Below, one piece after another: positions 27,686 through 37,570 of a DNA stretch of 45,594 nt. A program made the translations under genes and the position numbers. This DNA comes from Nostoc sp. T09 (lineage in GTDB: Bacteria; Cyanobacteriota; Cyanobacteriia; Cyanobacteriales; Nostocaceae). Positions within the stretch are counted from its first letter, which is position 1. Every line of letters begins with the position of its first letter. Under the pieces are notes generated by a model, which did no database searches, was not told where the DNA came from, and saw only the letters and a list, made by a program, of their open reading frames with translations. The stretch lies in NCBI RefSeq assembly GCF_002154695.1, contig NZ_MTAV01000006.1, positions 1 to 45,594 on the forward strand. The letters are read 5' to 3'.

Positions 27686-30600
27686 ATGGAAAAAATCTTA
27701 AAAGAATACTGTAAACAAGCTAATTCTGGACTGCTTCTATTGAGTATGCCGACTGGTTTTGGCAAAACGTACAATGTCCTAAACTTTATTTATTCTAATT
27801 ATCAAGAATTTGCTGCTCAACATAGAAAAATTATTTTTATTACTAACCTCAAGAAGAACCTACCAGTAGATGAACTACAAGAGCGTTTTATTCAAGATGG
27901 TAAAGGACATGAATTCAACAAATATGTTCTTCGCATTGATTCTAACGTTGATACAGTTATTGATAATCTTCTAGAAAATGATAACAAAATACCTGAACAG
28001 TTTAAAACAGAAATTTATAAGCGTTTAAAATCTCGAATAATAACGTGCCAAAATAGGTCACTTCCAAAAGAAGTTCAATTGATGCTAAGAACCGAAATTC
28101 GGAAAGAAATAGAGCCAGCATTCCGAAAAAATATTAAAAAAATCTTGAAAGAAAGTTTTAACAATAAAAAAGCCCGTTTGTTAGCCATACAGAATCAACA
28201 AGACTATCAATGGATTGGCAATTTATATCCCGCAGTATTTACAGATGAAAAAACTGTTTTATTTATGAGTATGGATAAGTTTATTGCTCAAAACACGACA
28301 CTGGTTGAGCAATCATATTACTTCACTGAAAGGTTGATTGATAAATCTCTGATTTTTATTGATGAGTTTGATACTACGAAAGATGCTGTCCTCAACAATA
28401 TTATTCAAACAGGCTTGCGCCATAGAGTAGATCTTCTTGATTTATTCTTGAATATTCATAACCACCTTATGCAAAACGAATTTCCTGAAAGGCTGCTTCA
28501 GGAATCTGGATGGCTCAAGAAAAAATCGTCCAGAAAAGATTGGTTATCTCCACGACAAAAGATTGAATCATTTCGAGATAAAGCTAGTTACATATTTAAA
28601 ACATATCAATTACAACATATCTGTAAATCTCATGATGACTTTTTGACAAAGACAAGAAACTTTCTGTTCTATGACTACCAATTCCATAATGTACTAAATC
28701 GTCATCAGCTTATCAAGATTATTGAAGATATAGAAAACCGTACAAATTGGATTAAGTCTTTTGATATTAAAACAACAGAATCTGGTGTAGACATACAAGA
28801 GTTGCTGAGTAAGATTACCGGATTTCTAACCTATTTTCAGACAGGAATTAAGTATTTAGCTAATAATTATCGACGTTTAAAAGAAGAAAATAAAAGTAAT
28901 CAGGAAGGCTTTCCGCTCGAATCGGCCATTAAAACAGTTCTGAATAATTTTCTCCTTGACGAGCAAGATGTCGCATTTTTGACCAATAAAATTTTAGAAG
29001 ACGATTTGCAGTATGGCTTGCAAGCTGACAAAGGAACAATCCAAAGTCAGATTTTCTATGATACAGGCTTTCGGTATCACGATATCGTCGATAGTGATGA
29101 GCATGATACATTATCGAAGATATATATGTTCAACTTTAGCCGTACACCCGAATCTTTTTTGGCGGGAGTTTGCTCACAGGCTATGGTCGTTGGCATTTCT
29201 GCAACTGCTGGACTTTATACAAACATTGGCAATTACGATCTAGAGTATCTCAAATCCCGTTTAGGAGATTCATTTATAAGTCTTAAAGAAGATGCTCTTA
29301 TTAAGCTCAAAAACGCATATTTTAAAGCAACTCAAGGATACGATCAAGTAGTTATAAAAACCGAATTTATTGGAACAGACTCACAGCAGGAAGCAATCAA
29401 ACAGCTTGAAGAACTTTTGCGTGACCGAGAAGCAGCACAAGCTTTATGGAACGAACTTAGCCATCAAATAACTAATGATGATGATAAGAAGAGTATTGAA
29501 TTTTCATTTTGCCGTTATGTCAGGGCGTTAACTGCATGGAAATATTTTCTAGATCATTCTGATTGTCATGCCTTTCTTTGTCTCTTCAGTAAATTACCAA
29601 AGCCTGCCGATCCGAAGTTCGATCTGGATATATTGTATAAATACGCGAAATACTTATTGGATGACAACAAAGATGTCATTGATGGTAGTGTAGAAGATAC
29701 GATTTTCTTACTTAGTGGAGATAAGTTTGAAGAAAATAAACAGAAACTTCTGAATGATCTGAAAGCTCACAAACGCAGATTCATCATCTCTGCCTACCAA
29801 ACAATCGGAGTTGGACAAAATTTACAATTTCCTATCCCTTGTGAATTAGAGGCAATACACATTAACAACTTGCCAAAGCATTCGGATATGGATATTAATG
29901 GCATTTATCTAGATAGCCCAACAAATCTACTAGTTAATATTTATAGGAATAATATCGAAGATGATGATTTTATAAAATACATTTTTCAATTAGAATTCCT
30001 GCGGGAAAATGGAGCTTTTTCACTTAACACATTTAAGACCAAGTTAGATACAGCATTTCAGAGATACATAGGAAGATATCAGTCTAAGCAAAAGGCTGAA
30101 GACTTCATCAGCTTATATAATACAGGTGCTTATTCACTCTTCTTGAATAAAACAATTATCCAAGCAATAGGTCGAATATGTCGAACTAATATGAAGGCTC
30201 CAAAAATCCATATTATTGCTGATGCTTCAATCCAAAAACATTTAACTGGTTTTGCTTTACCAAAAGATGTAATTCCTGTTCGTGAATATGCTGCTCTTTT
30301 AAAATCAGCAGGTGAATCGATGCGCCCATCTGAAGATTTAAGAGAAGTGCAAAACCGAGCATCTAATAGAAGTAATCAGAATTCTGCCACCATACGCCGC
30401 CAACTGAATAACCCGTGGACACTTAAGAGTATTCAAACATGGCAGGATCTGAGAGAGCAAACTCTTCGTCAACCCGCTATTGAAAAAGAGTCAGAATGCA
30501 ATCCTAACTGGAATAGTATTTACCTGCAATTACCAAAACCTGCCGATTCATATTATTTTTCACATGAAAATGATTATGATGAGATTGAAGTTTTCTTTTC

Positions 30601-31141
30601 TGATGGGTACGGGAAAAAAGAAGTTAAAGAAGTGAGTGAACGAAGTGCCCGTCTTTCCGAGTTAATGAAAATTGATGTACTACATAAATTGTTTATTGAT
30701 TCTGGCTGGGCAACAGCATTTCCTAAATCTAAACTTATGCTAACACCCCCGATGTTCAACAATATTTATAAAGGGGCGTTAGGTGAAGTATGCGGAAAAC
30801 ATATTTTTCAAAACTTCTTAAATATTCATTTGCTAGAACTGGATGTGAATGAATTTGAGTGTTTTGACTTTAAAACAGAACAGAAAGTTTATATAGACTT
30901 CAAGTTATGGAACGATCAAGTTGCAGTTGCATCTGAGGAATTACTTGATAAAATCATGGAAAAAATGGCGTTTGTCGGAGCAGAAAGGGTTTTTGTCATC
31001 AACATTCTTGGTACTTCAAACACACCTTTTCGCCCGATTTCGTCATTTGGCGGGAAAATTGTCGAAGTTCCTTATCTCTGTAAAAATGGTAAAATCGATA
31101 ATTCAGCAATTAATTTTATTCAGGATGAATTTTGTAAATGA
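27686..31141 (+). CDS. ddmD: DdmD-like SF2 helicase with C-terminal PD-(D/E)XK nuclease
   Basis: From the ATG at 27686 the protein has 1151 residues. Walker A is PTGFGKT (22-28), Walker B DEFD (226-229), the SAT motif 505-507 and motif VI QAIGRICR (826-833). The wide spacing points to large insertions between helicase motifs. The C-terminal 120 residues carry a nuclease-like pattern: E1034 in GALGEV, D1061, and D1071-x-K1073 in YIDFK. DdmD of Vibrio cholerae is a similar-sized helicase-nuclease that degrades plasmid DNA after recruitment by DdmE. The next gene overlaps by 4 nt. The region is AT-rich with no HIP1 site seen, suggesting transfer. Alternative starts are the ATG at 27467 and the TTG at 27407, which would add a cysteine-rich N terminus. 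Confidence 0.75.
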   Translation: MEKILKEYCKQANSGLLLLSMPTGFGKTYNVLNFIYSNYQEFAAQHRKIIFITNLKKNLPVDELQERFIQDGKGHEFNKYVLRIDSNVDTVIDNLLENDNKIPEQFKTEIYKRLKSRIITCQNRSLPKEVQLMLRTEIRKEIEPAFRKNIKKILKESFNNKKARLLAIQNQQDYQWIGNLYPAVFTDEKTVLFMSMDKFIAQNTTLVEQSYYFTERLIDKSLIFIDEFDTTKDAVLNNIIQTGLRHRVDLLDLFLNIHNHLMQNEFPERLLQESGWLKKKSSRKDWLSPRQKIESFRDKASYIFKTYQLQHICKSHDDFLTKTRNFLFYDYQFHNVLNRHQLIKIIEDIENRTNWIKSFDIKTTESGVDIQELLSKITGFLTYFQTGIKYLANNYRRLKEENKSNQEGFPLESAIKTVLNNFLLDEQDVAFLTNKILEDDLQYGLQADKGTIQSQIFYDTGFRYHDIVDSDEHDTLSKIYMFNFSRTPESFLAGVCSQAMVVGISATAGLYTNIGNYDLEYLKSRLGDSFISLKEDALIKLKNAYFKATQGYDQVVIKTEFIGTDSQQEAIKQLEELLRDREAAQALWNELSHQITNDDDKKSIEFSFCRYVRALTAWKYFLDHSDCHAFLCLFSKLPKPADPKFDLDILYKYAKYLLDDNKDVIDGSVEDTIFLLSGDKFEENKQKLLNDLKAHKRRFIISAYQTIGVGQNLQFPIPCELEAIHINNLPKHSDMDINGIYLDSPTNLLVNIYRNNIEDDDFIKYIFQLEFLRENGAFSLNTFKTKLDTAFQRYIGRYQSKQKAEDFISLYNTGAYSLFLNKTIIQAIGRICRTNMKAPKIHIIADASIQKHLTGFALPKDVIPVREYAALLKSAGESMRPSEDLREVQNRASNRSNQNSATIRRQLNNPWTLKSIQTWQDLREQTLRQPAIEKESECNPNWNSIYLQLPKPADSYYFSHENDYDEIEVFFSDGYGKKEVKEVSERSARLSELMKIDVLHKLFIDSGWATAFPKSKLMLTPPMFNNIYKGALGEVCGKHIFQNFLNIHLLELDVNEFECFDFKTEQKVYIDFKLWNDQVAVASEELLDKIMEKMAFVGAERVFVINILGTSNTPFRPISSFGGKIVEVPYLCKNGKIDNSAINFIQDEFCK

Positions 31142-33246
31142 GCATTATCACAAACAGACTAAAGATAGATTTTCATATTGATACTATTGAACGAGACTTT
31201 GTTTTTATTCGCTTAAAACGAGAAAAAAATGGTAAATGGTGGGGGGCGGAAGAACTAGACTGCATTATTGGTGACGATTATAAAGCTATGGCAGTTGGGT
31301 ATGCTCAATATGCCTATGCTATGTTTGAAAAAAAATCAAATAATACTTATGAATTACTTCAAAAACTGAGAACCGATCCTAAATTTGCTAGTGTATCTGC
31401 AATTGAAGTAAAGCCCCACGCTGTTTATAACGGAAATGATGAGTGCATATGTGAGGTAACACTTGCCCGATTATTAATGAATTCTCTAGGTTCATCACGC
31501 TCAAGATTTAAGGATTTACATTTCTCAAATCTCACCGGTACATTACTGAAAGTGCCAGCATTAACAGATAAGCTTTATGATCCAATTGGTGTAGCTGAAA
31601 TAACTCTTAGTCGTGTCGATAGTAAAAAAAACGAATTCTTACTGAATGTTAGTGTAGCTAGTTATCGCAAAAAAGTTTCTATCTTAAAAGAATACAAAGG
31701 TGCAGAATTAAAAAAGATTCTTAAAAGACCTGAATATATCTTCCATAGTGGTACAGCATCTCTTAGAAGGTGGCTTCCTTCTGACGGGAAAGAGACAGAT
31801 GCTACTAAGTCTTATATAAAATGCAGTATCCAAGGAAAAAGGCGTCATACTAATTTTATTGAATTTGGAAGTATTAAAGACTTTGAAAACAGCCGAGTCG
31901 GCATTTTGCATCAAGTTTTCAAAAGTATTCAAGAACATTTATCTGAATATATGAGCGTTGATTTTGCCAATATTGAAATTGACGACAGCGTTGAACTGAC
32001 GAACACCTTGCTTAAAAAGCCACAACAGCTTCATTCAGTACTTGATGGGCAACCAATAAACATAATAGACATAGTTAAGGATGAAGATTCTGCTGAGTTA
32101 GCAAAAAGTTTGAAAGCATCGCTTCTTCCTTACATTACTGATGAAAAGCTAATTACTTTTGGTAAACAAGATAAGAAAGGCGCTCTCAATTTTAGAATTA
32201 TACATGATGCCGACTTTTACGAAAGAATGAGGCAGGATGACGAATATCTTGCTTCTACAGATATATTTCAACGGCAACATCTTACCATTGAATCAGCTAG
32301 AAATGCCTTTGATACTATTGTTAAAACAAGTATTAAAGAACTGCTTATAAAGCGGGATATTAGCATTAAAAAATTAAATCTTTTTGATTGGTCTAAACTT
32401 GAATTGAAAGGAGTTTGGACTTTTGCTGCTTGGGATGAAGAAGCAAGTCATGTTATTTTTATGGAAATTCAGCCAAATGGGAATTTTGAATTTCATAAAA
32501 TTGATGAACAAACTCTATTCAATTGGGAAAAATTTGATAAATATAAAGAATTAATGACCGAGAGTGAGTCTGAAGATAAAATTAAAACCTTGGAAGGTCT
32601 TGTTATTTCTGATACTGGTGATATAAATCAGATATTCCGTACTGATGAAATCACCATTCCCGATCTTTCCAAAATTGAAGCTATTATCAACGAAGTCGAA
32701 ACAAAGCTTCCTGAAGATAAGCGAACTGGAAATGCTTTGGCAGAGCTGCTTCAAGAATTTATGACTGAAGTTTCTACGAAAGATAACGATAAACTTATAT
32801 TATTCGGTGAAGAATTACGCATATTAGGTAACAATGAACTAGATAAAAGCAGTTTCCGAAAACTGATAAATAGCTATTTAGGAAAAAGCTCAAATGTTAC
32901 CGATGCATTACGCAATTATCTTCTGAACAGATATGATATTAGGCTAATTTTTTCAAAGCACAAGGAAAACCTCGAAGATTTATTTAATGCTTCTCTCCAT
33001 ATAAATTATTTTGGCGAAACTGAAAAAGAAGCATATTATTTTGTGGGAGATAGAAATGTAAAAGATTATTCTTTCAAGGATGCTTGCCATCTTCGTAAAA
33101 TCGTTGCAGTGAATGACTCAAAACTGATATTTAGACAACTCCTTAAAACTATGGATGTTGATTTTGTCCGTACAGGGCAAAGTACCGTAGTCCCTTTTCC
33201 ATTTAAGTACATTAGAGAGTATAAGAATTTCGACGTTGCTCTATAA
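31138..33246 (+). CDS. ddmE: Candidate DdmE: divergent Argonaute-like partner of the helicase
   Basis: The ATG overlaps the helicase stop (ATGA), so translation is coupled and equal production is likely. The 702-residue protein has no membrane segment, zinc motif or common enzymatic signature. Size, position after a DdmD-like gene and shared base composition match DdmE, the catalytically inactive, DNA-guided prokaryotic Argonaute-like protein that locates plasmid DNA and loads DdmD. I cannot see a canonical DEDX catalytic tetrad, which fits an inactive PIWI domain, but absence by eye is weak evidence. It ends in the hydrophobic FDVAL; Argonautes often end with a hydrophobic C terminus buried in the MID-PIWI interface. 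The identity is inferred mainly from context. Confidence 0.6.
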   Translation: MSIITNRLKIDFHIDTIERDFVFIRLKREKNGKWWGAEELDCIIGDDYKAMAVGYAQYAYAMFEKKSNNTYELLQKLRTDPKFASVSAIEVKPHAVYNGNDECICEVTLARLLMNSLGSSRSRFKDLHFSNLTGTLLKVPALTDKLYDPIGVAEITLSRVDSKKNEFLLNVSVASYRKKVSILKEYKGAELKKILKRPEYIFHSGTASLRRWLPSDGKETDATKSYIKCSIQGKRRHTNFIEFGSIKDFENSRVGILHQVFKSIQEHLSEYMSVDFANIEIDDSVELTNTLLKKPQQLHSVLDGQPINIIDIVKDEDSAELAKSLKASLLPYITDEKLITFGKQDKKGALNFRIIHDADFYERMRQDDEYLASTDIFQRQHLTIESARNAFDTIVKTSIKELLIKRDISIKKLNLFDWSKLELKGVWTFAAWDEEASHVIFMEIQPNGNFEFHKIDEQTLFNWEKFDKYKELMTESESEDKIKTLEGLVISDTGDINQIFRTDEITIPDLSKIEAIINEVETKLPEDKRTGNALAELLQEFMTEVSTKDNDKLILFGEELRILGNNELDKSSFRKLINSYLGKSSNVTDALRNYLLNRYDIRLIFSKHKENLEDLFNASLHINYFGETEKEAYYFVGDRNVKDYSFKDACHLRKIVAVNDSKLIFRQLLKTMDVDFVRTGQSTVVPFPFKYIREYKNFDVAL

Positions 33247-33323
33247 GTATATAAGTTGTATTTATAACTAGTAGGGACTTAGCAATGCTAACCCCTAGTG
33301 TTGACCCAGAGACTAAAGTATAG

Positions 33324-33896
33324 ATGAACATCATCATTTGCCCTGGAATCCACGATCCAGCGTTAACTGAAAGTTTTATCTCAGAGTGCTTAAATTTAAA
33401 TATTGATAGCCCAAGTGCTAAAGAAGCAGTAAATATACTAGTCTACCCAGAACAGGGTGTACTGACCCTATCGCCATTGCATATTTTACAATTTCTACAC
33501 GATCGCTTGGGTAATGAGTTAGAATCGCCCGTGATCTTCATTAGTTTTAGCGCAGGTGTAGTCGGAGCGATGCTCGCTGCGAATTCGTGGCGACTCTTAG
33601 GAGGTAAAGTCATAGCTTTTATTGCTATAGATGGATGGGGGGTGCCACTATGGGGTGATTTTCCCATTCATCGAATGAGTCATGATTATTTCACCCATTG
33701 GAGTTCATCTTTACTGGGTGGTGGGAAGAATAACTTTTATGCAGAGCCAGCTGTTGAGCATTTATGCATGTGGCGATCGCCTCAAACCGTCCAAGGTTTT
33801 TGGGTAGACCTATCCGAGGAATTTTACCCCAAAAGCGATCGCTTGAGTGCATCTGAATTCTTACGCCTGCTGTTAAAGCGCTATGAAGAAAAATAG
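33324..33896 (+). CDS. Alpha/beta-hydrolase-like protein
   Basis: This 190-residue protein begins with the strand IIICPGIHDP, an oxyanion-type start, and contains SFSAGVVGA in place of the usual G-x-S-x-G nucleophile elbow, with serine at the first glycine position. A conserved tryptophan-rich middle (AIDGWGVPLWG) and a histidine in the HLCMW segment follow. It resembles short alpha/beta-hydrolase-fold proteins conserved in cyanobacteria. Whether it is an active esterase is uncertain because of the changed elbow. A HIP1 site is present, so the composition returns to that of the host after the DdmDE-like genes. Confidence 0.6.
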   Translation: MNIIICPGIHDPALTESFISECLNLNIDSPSAKEAVNILVYPEQGVLTLSPLHILQFLHDRLGNELESPVIFISFSAGVVGAMLAANSWRLLGGKVIAFIAIDGWGVPLWGDFPIHRMSHDYFTHWSSSLLGGGKNNFYAEPAVEHLCMWRSPQTVQGFWVDLSEEFYPKSDRLSASEFLRLLLKRYEEK

Positions 33897-34044
33897 TCCG
33901 GAAATTAAAGTTGGCAAGCAGGAGTGAGAAATAGGGAAGATTTTAAAATGGAGTGATGAGCGTAGTTTCGCCCAACTCTCCAATTCCCAAATCCCACACT
34001 CCCCAACTACCCATCTACCCTAGTCACTATCTCTTAAGTATCTA

Positions 34045-35307
34045 ATGTTTCCAACGGAACCTGCTGCTGTTAATAACGGGTTTGGCGCACTGCTGAAAAA
34101 CCGTGGTTTTATGCTCCTGTGGATTGGGCAACTGGTTTCCCAGTTAGCAGATAAGGTGTTCTTCGTTTTGATGATTGCCTTACTGGAAAATTACCCACCG
34201 CCACCAGGATTGGCAGAGAATTCGATGTACTCAACTTTGATGGTGGCCTTTACAGTACCAGCCGTTTTATTTGGTTCTGCGGGTGGCATTTTTGTTGATC
34301 GCTTTCCCAAAAAGCTGATTATGGTTGGTTCTGATGTGGTGCGTGGATGCTTAACTTTATTAATTCCGTTTTTACCACGTGAATTTTTAATTCTTTTGAT
34401 ACTCACCTTTGCCATCTCCACAGTGACGCAGTTTTTCGCTCCCGCTGAACAAGCTGCCATTCCCCTACTGGTGCGGCGTGAAAATTTAATGGCAGCGAAT
34501 GCACTATTTAGCAGCACAATGATGGGTGCTTTAATAATTGGCTTTGCCATAGGAGAGCCATTGTTGAGTTGGGCGAAGAGTTTGCTGGGAGAAGAATACG
34601 GTCAAGAGTTGGTAGTTAGCACACTATATCTTTTATCGGGTGCCATTATGCAGCCGATTAATTTTAAAGAAGACAAACCTACTGTTGAGCATCGGGGATC
34701 AAATCACCTGTGGTCTGAATTTACAGAGAGTTTGCGCTATCTCAAGAAAAACCGTCTGGTGTTAAATGCCATGTTGCAACTCGTAACTCTATATTGCGTA
34801 TTTGCAGCTTTAACAGTACTGACAATCAGATTAGCGGCAGACTTTGGCTTAAAAGAGAAACAGTTTGGCTTTTTCTTGGCAGCAGCTGGGGTAGGGATGG
34901 TATTGGGTGCGGGAATTTTAGGACACTGGGGCGTAAAATTGCATCGCAAGCCTTTACCCTTAATCGGATTTTTGATGATGGCGCTGGTGTTAGGAGTGTT
35001 TACTTTTACCCACAATTTATTATTGGCGCTAGGACTCTGTGCACTATTAGGTGTAGGTGCTTCCTTAATTGGCGTGCCGATGCAAACTTTAATTCAACAA
35101 CAAGCACCTCCCAACATGCACGGTAAAGTTTTTGGCTTTCAAAATCATGCCGTCAATATTGCGCTTTCCTTACCTTTGGCAATTACTGGCCCATTAACTG
35201 ATATTCTAGGGTTGCGGATTGTACTTGTAGCTATGAGCCTGATAGTCGCTGCTGTGGGCGTTTGGGCTTGGCAAAATACCCGCCGGGTATTGCAAGATGT
35301 AATTTAG
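34045..35307 (+). CDS. MFS transporter (MFS_3/EntS-like)
   Basis: This 420-residue membrane protein has about 12 hydrophobic helices. It opens with LLKNRGFMLLWIGQLVSQLADKVF, the start typical of the EntS/MFS_3 branch of the major facilitator superfamily. Between helices 2 and 3 lies a GGIFVDRFPKKLIMVGSD motif, the MFS motif A. A central cytoplasmic loop lies near residues 210-240. Members export siderophores, macrolides or metals; the substrate here cannot be predicted. It is probably monocistronic, with intergenic DNA on both sides. Confidence 0.88.
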   Translation: MFPTEPAAVNNGFGALLKNRGFMLLWIGQLVSQLADKVFFVLMIALLENYPPPPGLAENSMYSTLMVAFTVPAVLFGSAGGIFVDRFPKKLIMVGSDVVRGCLTLLIPFLPREFLILLILTFAISTVTQFFAPAEQAAIPLLVRRENLMAANALFSSTMMGALIIGFAIGEPLLSWAKSLLGEEYGQELVVSTLYLLSGAIMQPINFKEDKPTVEHRGSNHLWSEFTESLRYLKKNRLVLNAMLQLVTLYCVFAALTVLTIRLAADFGLKEKQFGFFLAAAGVGMVLGAGILGHWGVKLHRKPLPLIGFLMMALVLGVFTFTHNLLLALGLCALLGVGASLIGVPMQTLIQQQAPPNMHGKVFGFQNHAVNIALSLPLAITGPLTDILGLRIVLVAMSLIVAAVGVWAWQNTRRVLQDVI

Positions 35308-35441
35308 CGATACAAAGTCTTAGCTGAACCTAAATATTAAATATAGAAATTTCCGTAAGGATTTAATTAAACTTTTCTATTAAAATGAAATCTTAACTAC
35401 AGAATTCAAGCATTAACTTAGCTATTCTCAGAGGTTTGACA

Positions 35442-37337
35442 GTGCGATCGCCAACCCGAATCAGTCCCCCCCAAACCGAGAATCACATCCAGCCTAATAC
35501 GACTATCCAAACCGTCGTAGTAAGCCCTAAAAGGGCATCCGGCGGTTTTGCTCTCCTTGACAGCCTCCAGCGCCACGGTGTTGAGTATATTTTTGGTTAT
35601 CCCGGTGGAGCAATTCTGCCCATTTATGATGACCTTTATAAAGTGGAAGCAACTAGTGGCATTAAGCACATTCTTGTGAGACACGAACAAGGTGCATCTC
35701 ATGCTGCTGATGGTTATGCCCGCGCTACAGGTAAGGTAGGAGTGTGCTTTGGTACTTCGGGTCCAGGGGCGACTAACTTGGTAACAGGTATCGCCACCGC
35801 CTACATGGACTCGATTCCGATGATTGTGGTCACAGGACAAGTAGCACGAGCGTCTATTGGTACGGATGCATTTCAAGAAACTGATATTTATGGAATTACC
35901 TTGCCAATTGTCAAACACTCTTATGTAGTGCGCGACCCGAACGATATGGCACGGATTGTGGCCGAAGCGTTCCACATTGCTAGCACAGGACGCCCAGGAC
36001 CAGTTTTAATTGATGTTCCTAAAGATGTCGCTTTAGAAGAATTTGACTATGTGCCTGTGGAACCAGGTTCTGTAAAATTACCTGGCTATCGTCCTACAGT
36101 CAAAGGCAATCCAAGGCAGATCAACGCCGCCATCCAGTTAATCAGCGAAAGTAGCAGACCGCTATTGTATATCGGTGGCGGTGCGATCGCGTCTGGGGCA
36201 CACGAAGAAGTTAAAGAACTAGCTGAGTTATTTAATATTCCCGTCACTACAACTTTGATGGGTATCGGTGTGTTTGACGAACATCATCCCCTAGCCTTGG
36301 GTATGTTGGGGATGCATGGCACCGCTTACGCCAACTTTGCTGTGACTGATTGTGACTTGTTGATCTGCGTCGGCGCGAGATTTGATGACCGGGTGACCGG
36401 GAAGTTGGATGAATTTGCCTCCAAAGCAAAGGTAATTCACATCGACATCGATCCCGCAGAGGTTGGCAAAAACCGCGTCCCAGAAGTGCCCATCGTTGGT
36501 GACGTGCGGAATGTGTTAGTTGACTTGTTGCGTCGTTGCAAGCAAACAGGTACCAAGGCTAAACCTAACCAAAATCAAGAGTGGTTGAGCCTGATTAATC
36601 GCTGGCGCGAAGATTACCCCTTGATAGTGCCTCAGCATTCTGACAGTATTTCACCCCAAGAGGTAATTGTCGAAATTGGTCGCCAAGCACCCCACGCTTT
36701 CTACACCACCGATGTCGGTCAACATCAAATGTGGGCAGCACAATTCCTCAAAAATGGTCCGCGGCGCTGGATTTCCAGTGCTGGTTTAGGAACGATGGGT
36801 TTTGGCGTGCCTGCGGCAATGGGTGCGAAAGTGGCGTTTCCCGATGAAGAAGTTATTTGTATCAGTGGCGATGCCAGTTTTCAAATGTGTTTGCAAGAAT
36901 TGGGTACACTTGCACAATATGGCATAAATGTCAAGACTTTAATTCTCAATAACGGCTGGCAGGGGATGGTGCGCCAGTGGCAGCAAGCCTTCTACGGTGA
37001 GCGTTACTCCTGCTCCAACATGGAAGTAGGAATGCCAGATATTGAGTTTTTGGCCAAAGCTTATGGTATCAAAGGCATGGTGATTAGCAAACGGGAAGAA
37101 CTCCAAGATGCGATCGCCGAAATGCTGGCACACAATGGCCCAGTAGTTGTAGATGTGCGCGTTACCAGAGATGAAAACTGCTATCCAATGGTAGCTCCAG
37201 GCAAGAGTAACGCCCAAATGATTGGCTTACCCAAGCAACTGCCAACAACTGCTACAGAACCAGTTTATTGTAGCCACTGCGGCACTAAAAACCTTCCCAA
37301 CCATAATTTCTGTTCTGAGTGTGGCACGAAACTATGA
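35442..37337 (+). CDS. ilvB: Acetolactate synthase large subunit with C-terminal zinc ribbon
   Basis: The GTG at 35442 is chosen because AGAGG lies 7 nt upstream; a TTG at 35436 is too close to it. The 631-residue ThDP- and FAD-dependent enzyme condenses pyruvate (or pyruvate with 2-ketobutyrate) in the first common step of branched-chain amino acid synthesis. Seen are the [12 protein letters not shown] element, catalytic glutamate near residue 82 in [13 protein letters not shown], the FAD region, and the ThDP motif starting GDASFQM and ending NNGW. The last 25 residues add YCSHCGT-x-CSECGT, a zinc ribbon absent from enterobacterial enzymes. The regulatory subunit ilvN/H is not in the window. 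A strong terminator follows. Confidence 0.95.
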   Translation: MRSPTRISPPQTENHIQPNTTIQTVVVSPKRASGGFALLDSLQRHGVEYIFGYPGGAILPIYDDLYKVEATSGIKHILVRHEQGASHAADGYARATGKVGVCFGTSGPGATNLVTGIATAYMDSIPMIVVTGQVARASIGTDAFQETDIYGITLPIVKHSYVVRDPNDMARIVAEAFHIASTGRPGPVLIDVPKDVALEEFDYVPVEPGSVKLPGYRPTVKGNPRQINAAIQLISESSRPLLYIGGGAIASGAHEEVKELAELFNIPVTTTLMGIGVFDEHHPLALGMLGMHGTAYANFAVTDCDLLICVGARFDDRVTGKLDEFASKAKVIHIDIDPAEVGKNRVPEVPIVGDVRNVLVDLLRRCKQTGTKAKPNQNQEWLSLINRWREDYPLIVPQHSDSISPQEVIVEIGRQAPHAFYTTDVGQHQMWAAQFLKNGPRRWISSAGLGTMGFGVPAAMGAKVAFPDEEVICISGDASFQMCLQELGTLAQYGINVKTLILNNGWQGMVRQWQQAFYGERYSCSNMEVGMPDIEFLAKAYGIKGMVISKREELQDAIAEMLAHNGPVVVDVRVTRDENCYPMVAPGKSNAQMIGLPKQLPTTATEPVYCSHCGTKNLPNHNFCSECGTKL

Positions 37338-37420
37338 AGAGTTCTGAATACCGACTGCTGAGTATTTTTTACTTTACTCAGCACTAAACTCGGTAAATTT
37401 TTGGTTTTAGAAAGTTAGAT

Positions 37421-37451
37421 ACGCAGGGGATTGTATCCTCTGCGTTTTTTT
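37421..37451 (+). terminator. Rho-independent terminator after ilvB
   Basis: ACGCAGGGGA (37421-37430) pairs with TCCTCTGCGT (37436-37445), with one G-U, around the loop TTGTA. It is followed directly by seven T residues (37445-37451). Confidence 0.9.
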
Positions 37452-37570
37452 GTGCGGAGAAATTGCAGTAAAAATCACAGATGTGTGTTTTTCTTGATTT
37501 TTTTGGGAATCCTAAATCTCAGGAAAAAAGATTGCTTTCCCATCAATCACGGAACCTTTAAAGGATAATT

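Noticed and set aside
27130-33320. Possible CRISPR-Cas, restriction-modification or Hachiman-type assignment for the helicase operon
   Set aside because: No repeat array, methyltransferase, Cas signature or HamA-like partner is seen; the size and order fit DdmD-DdmE better.
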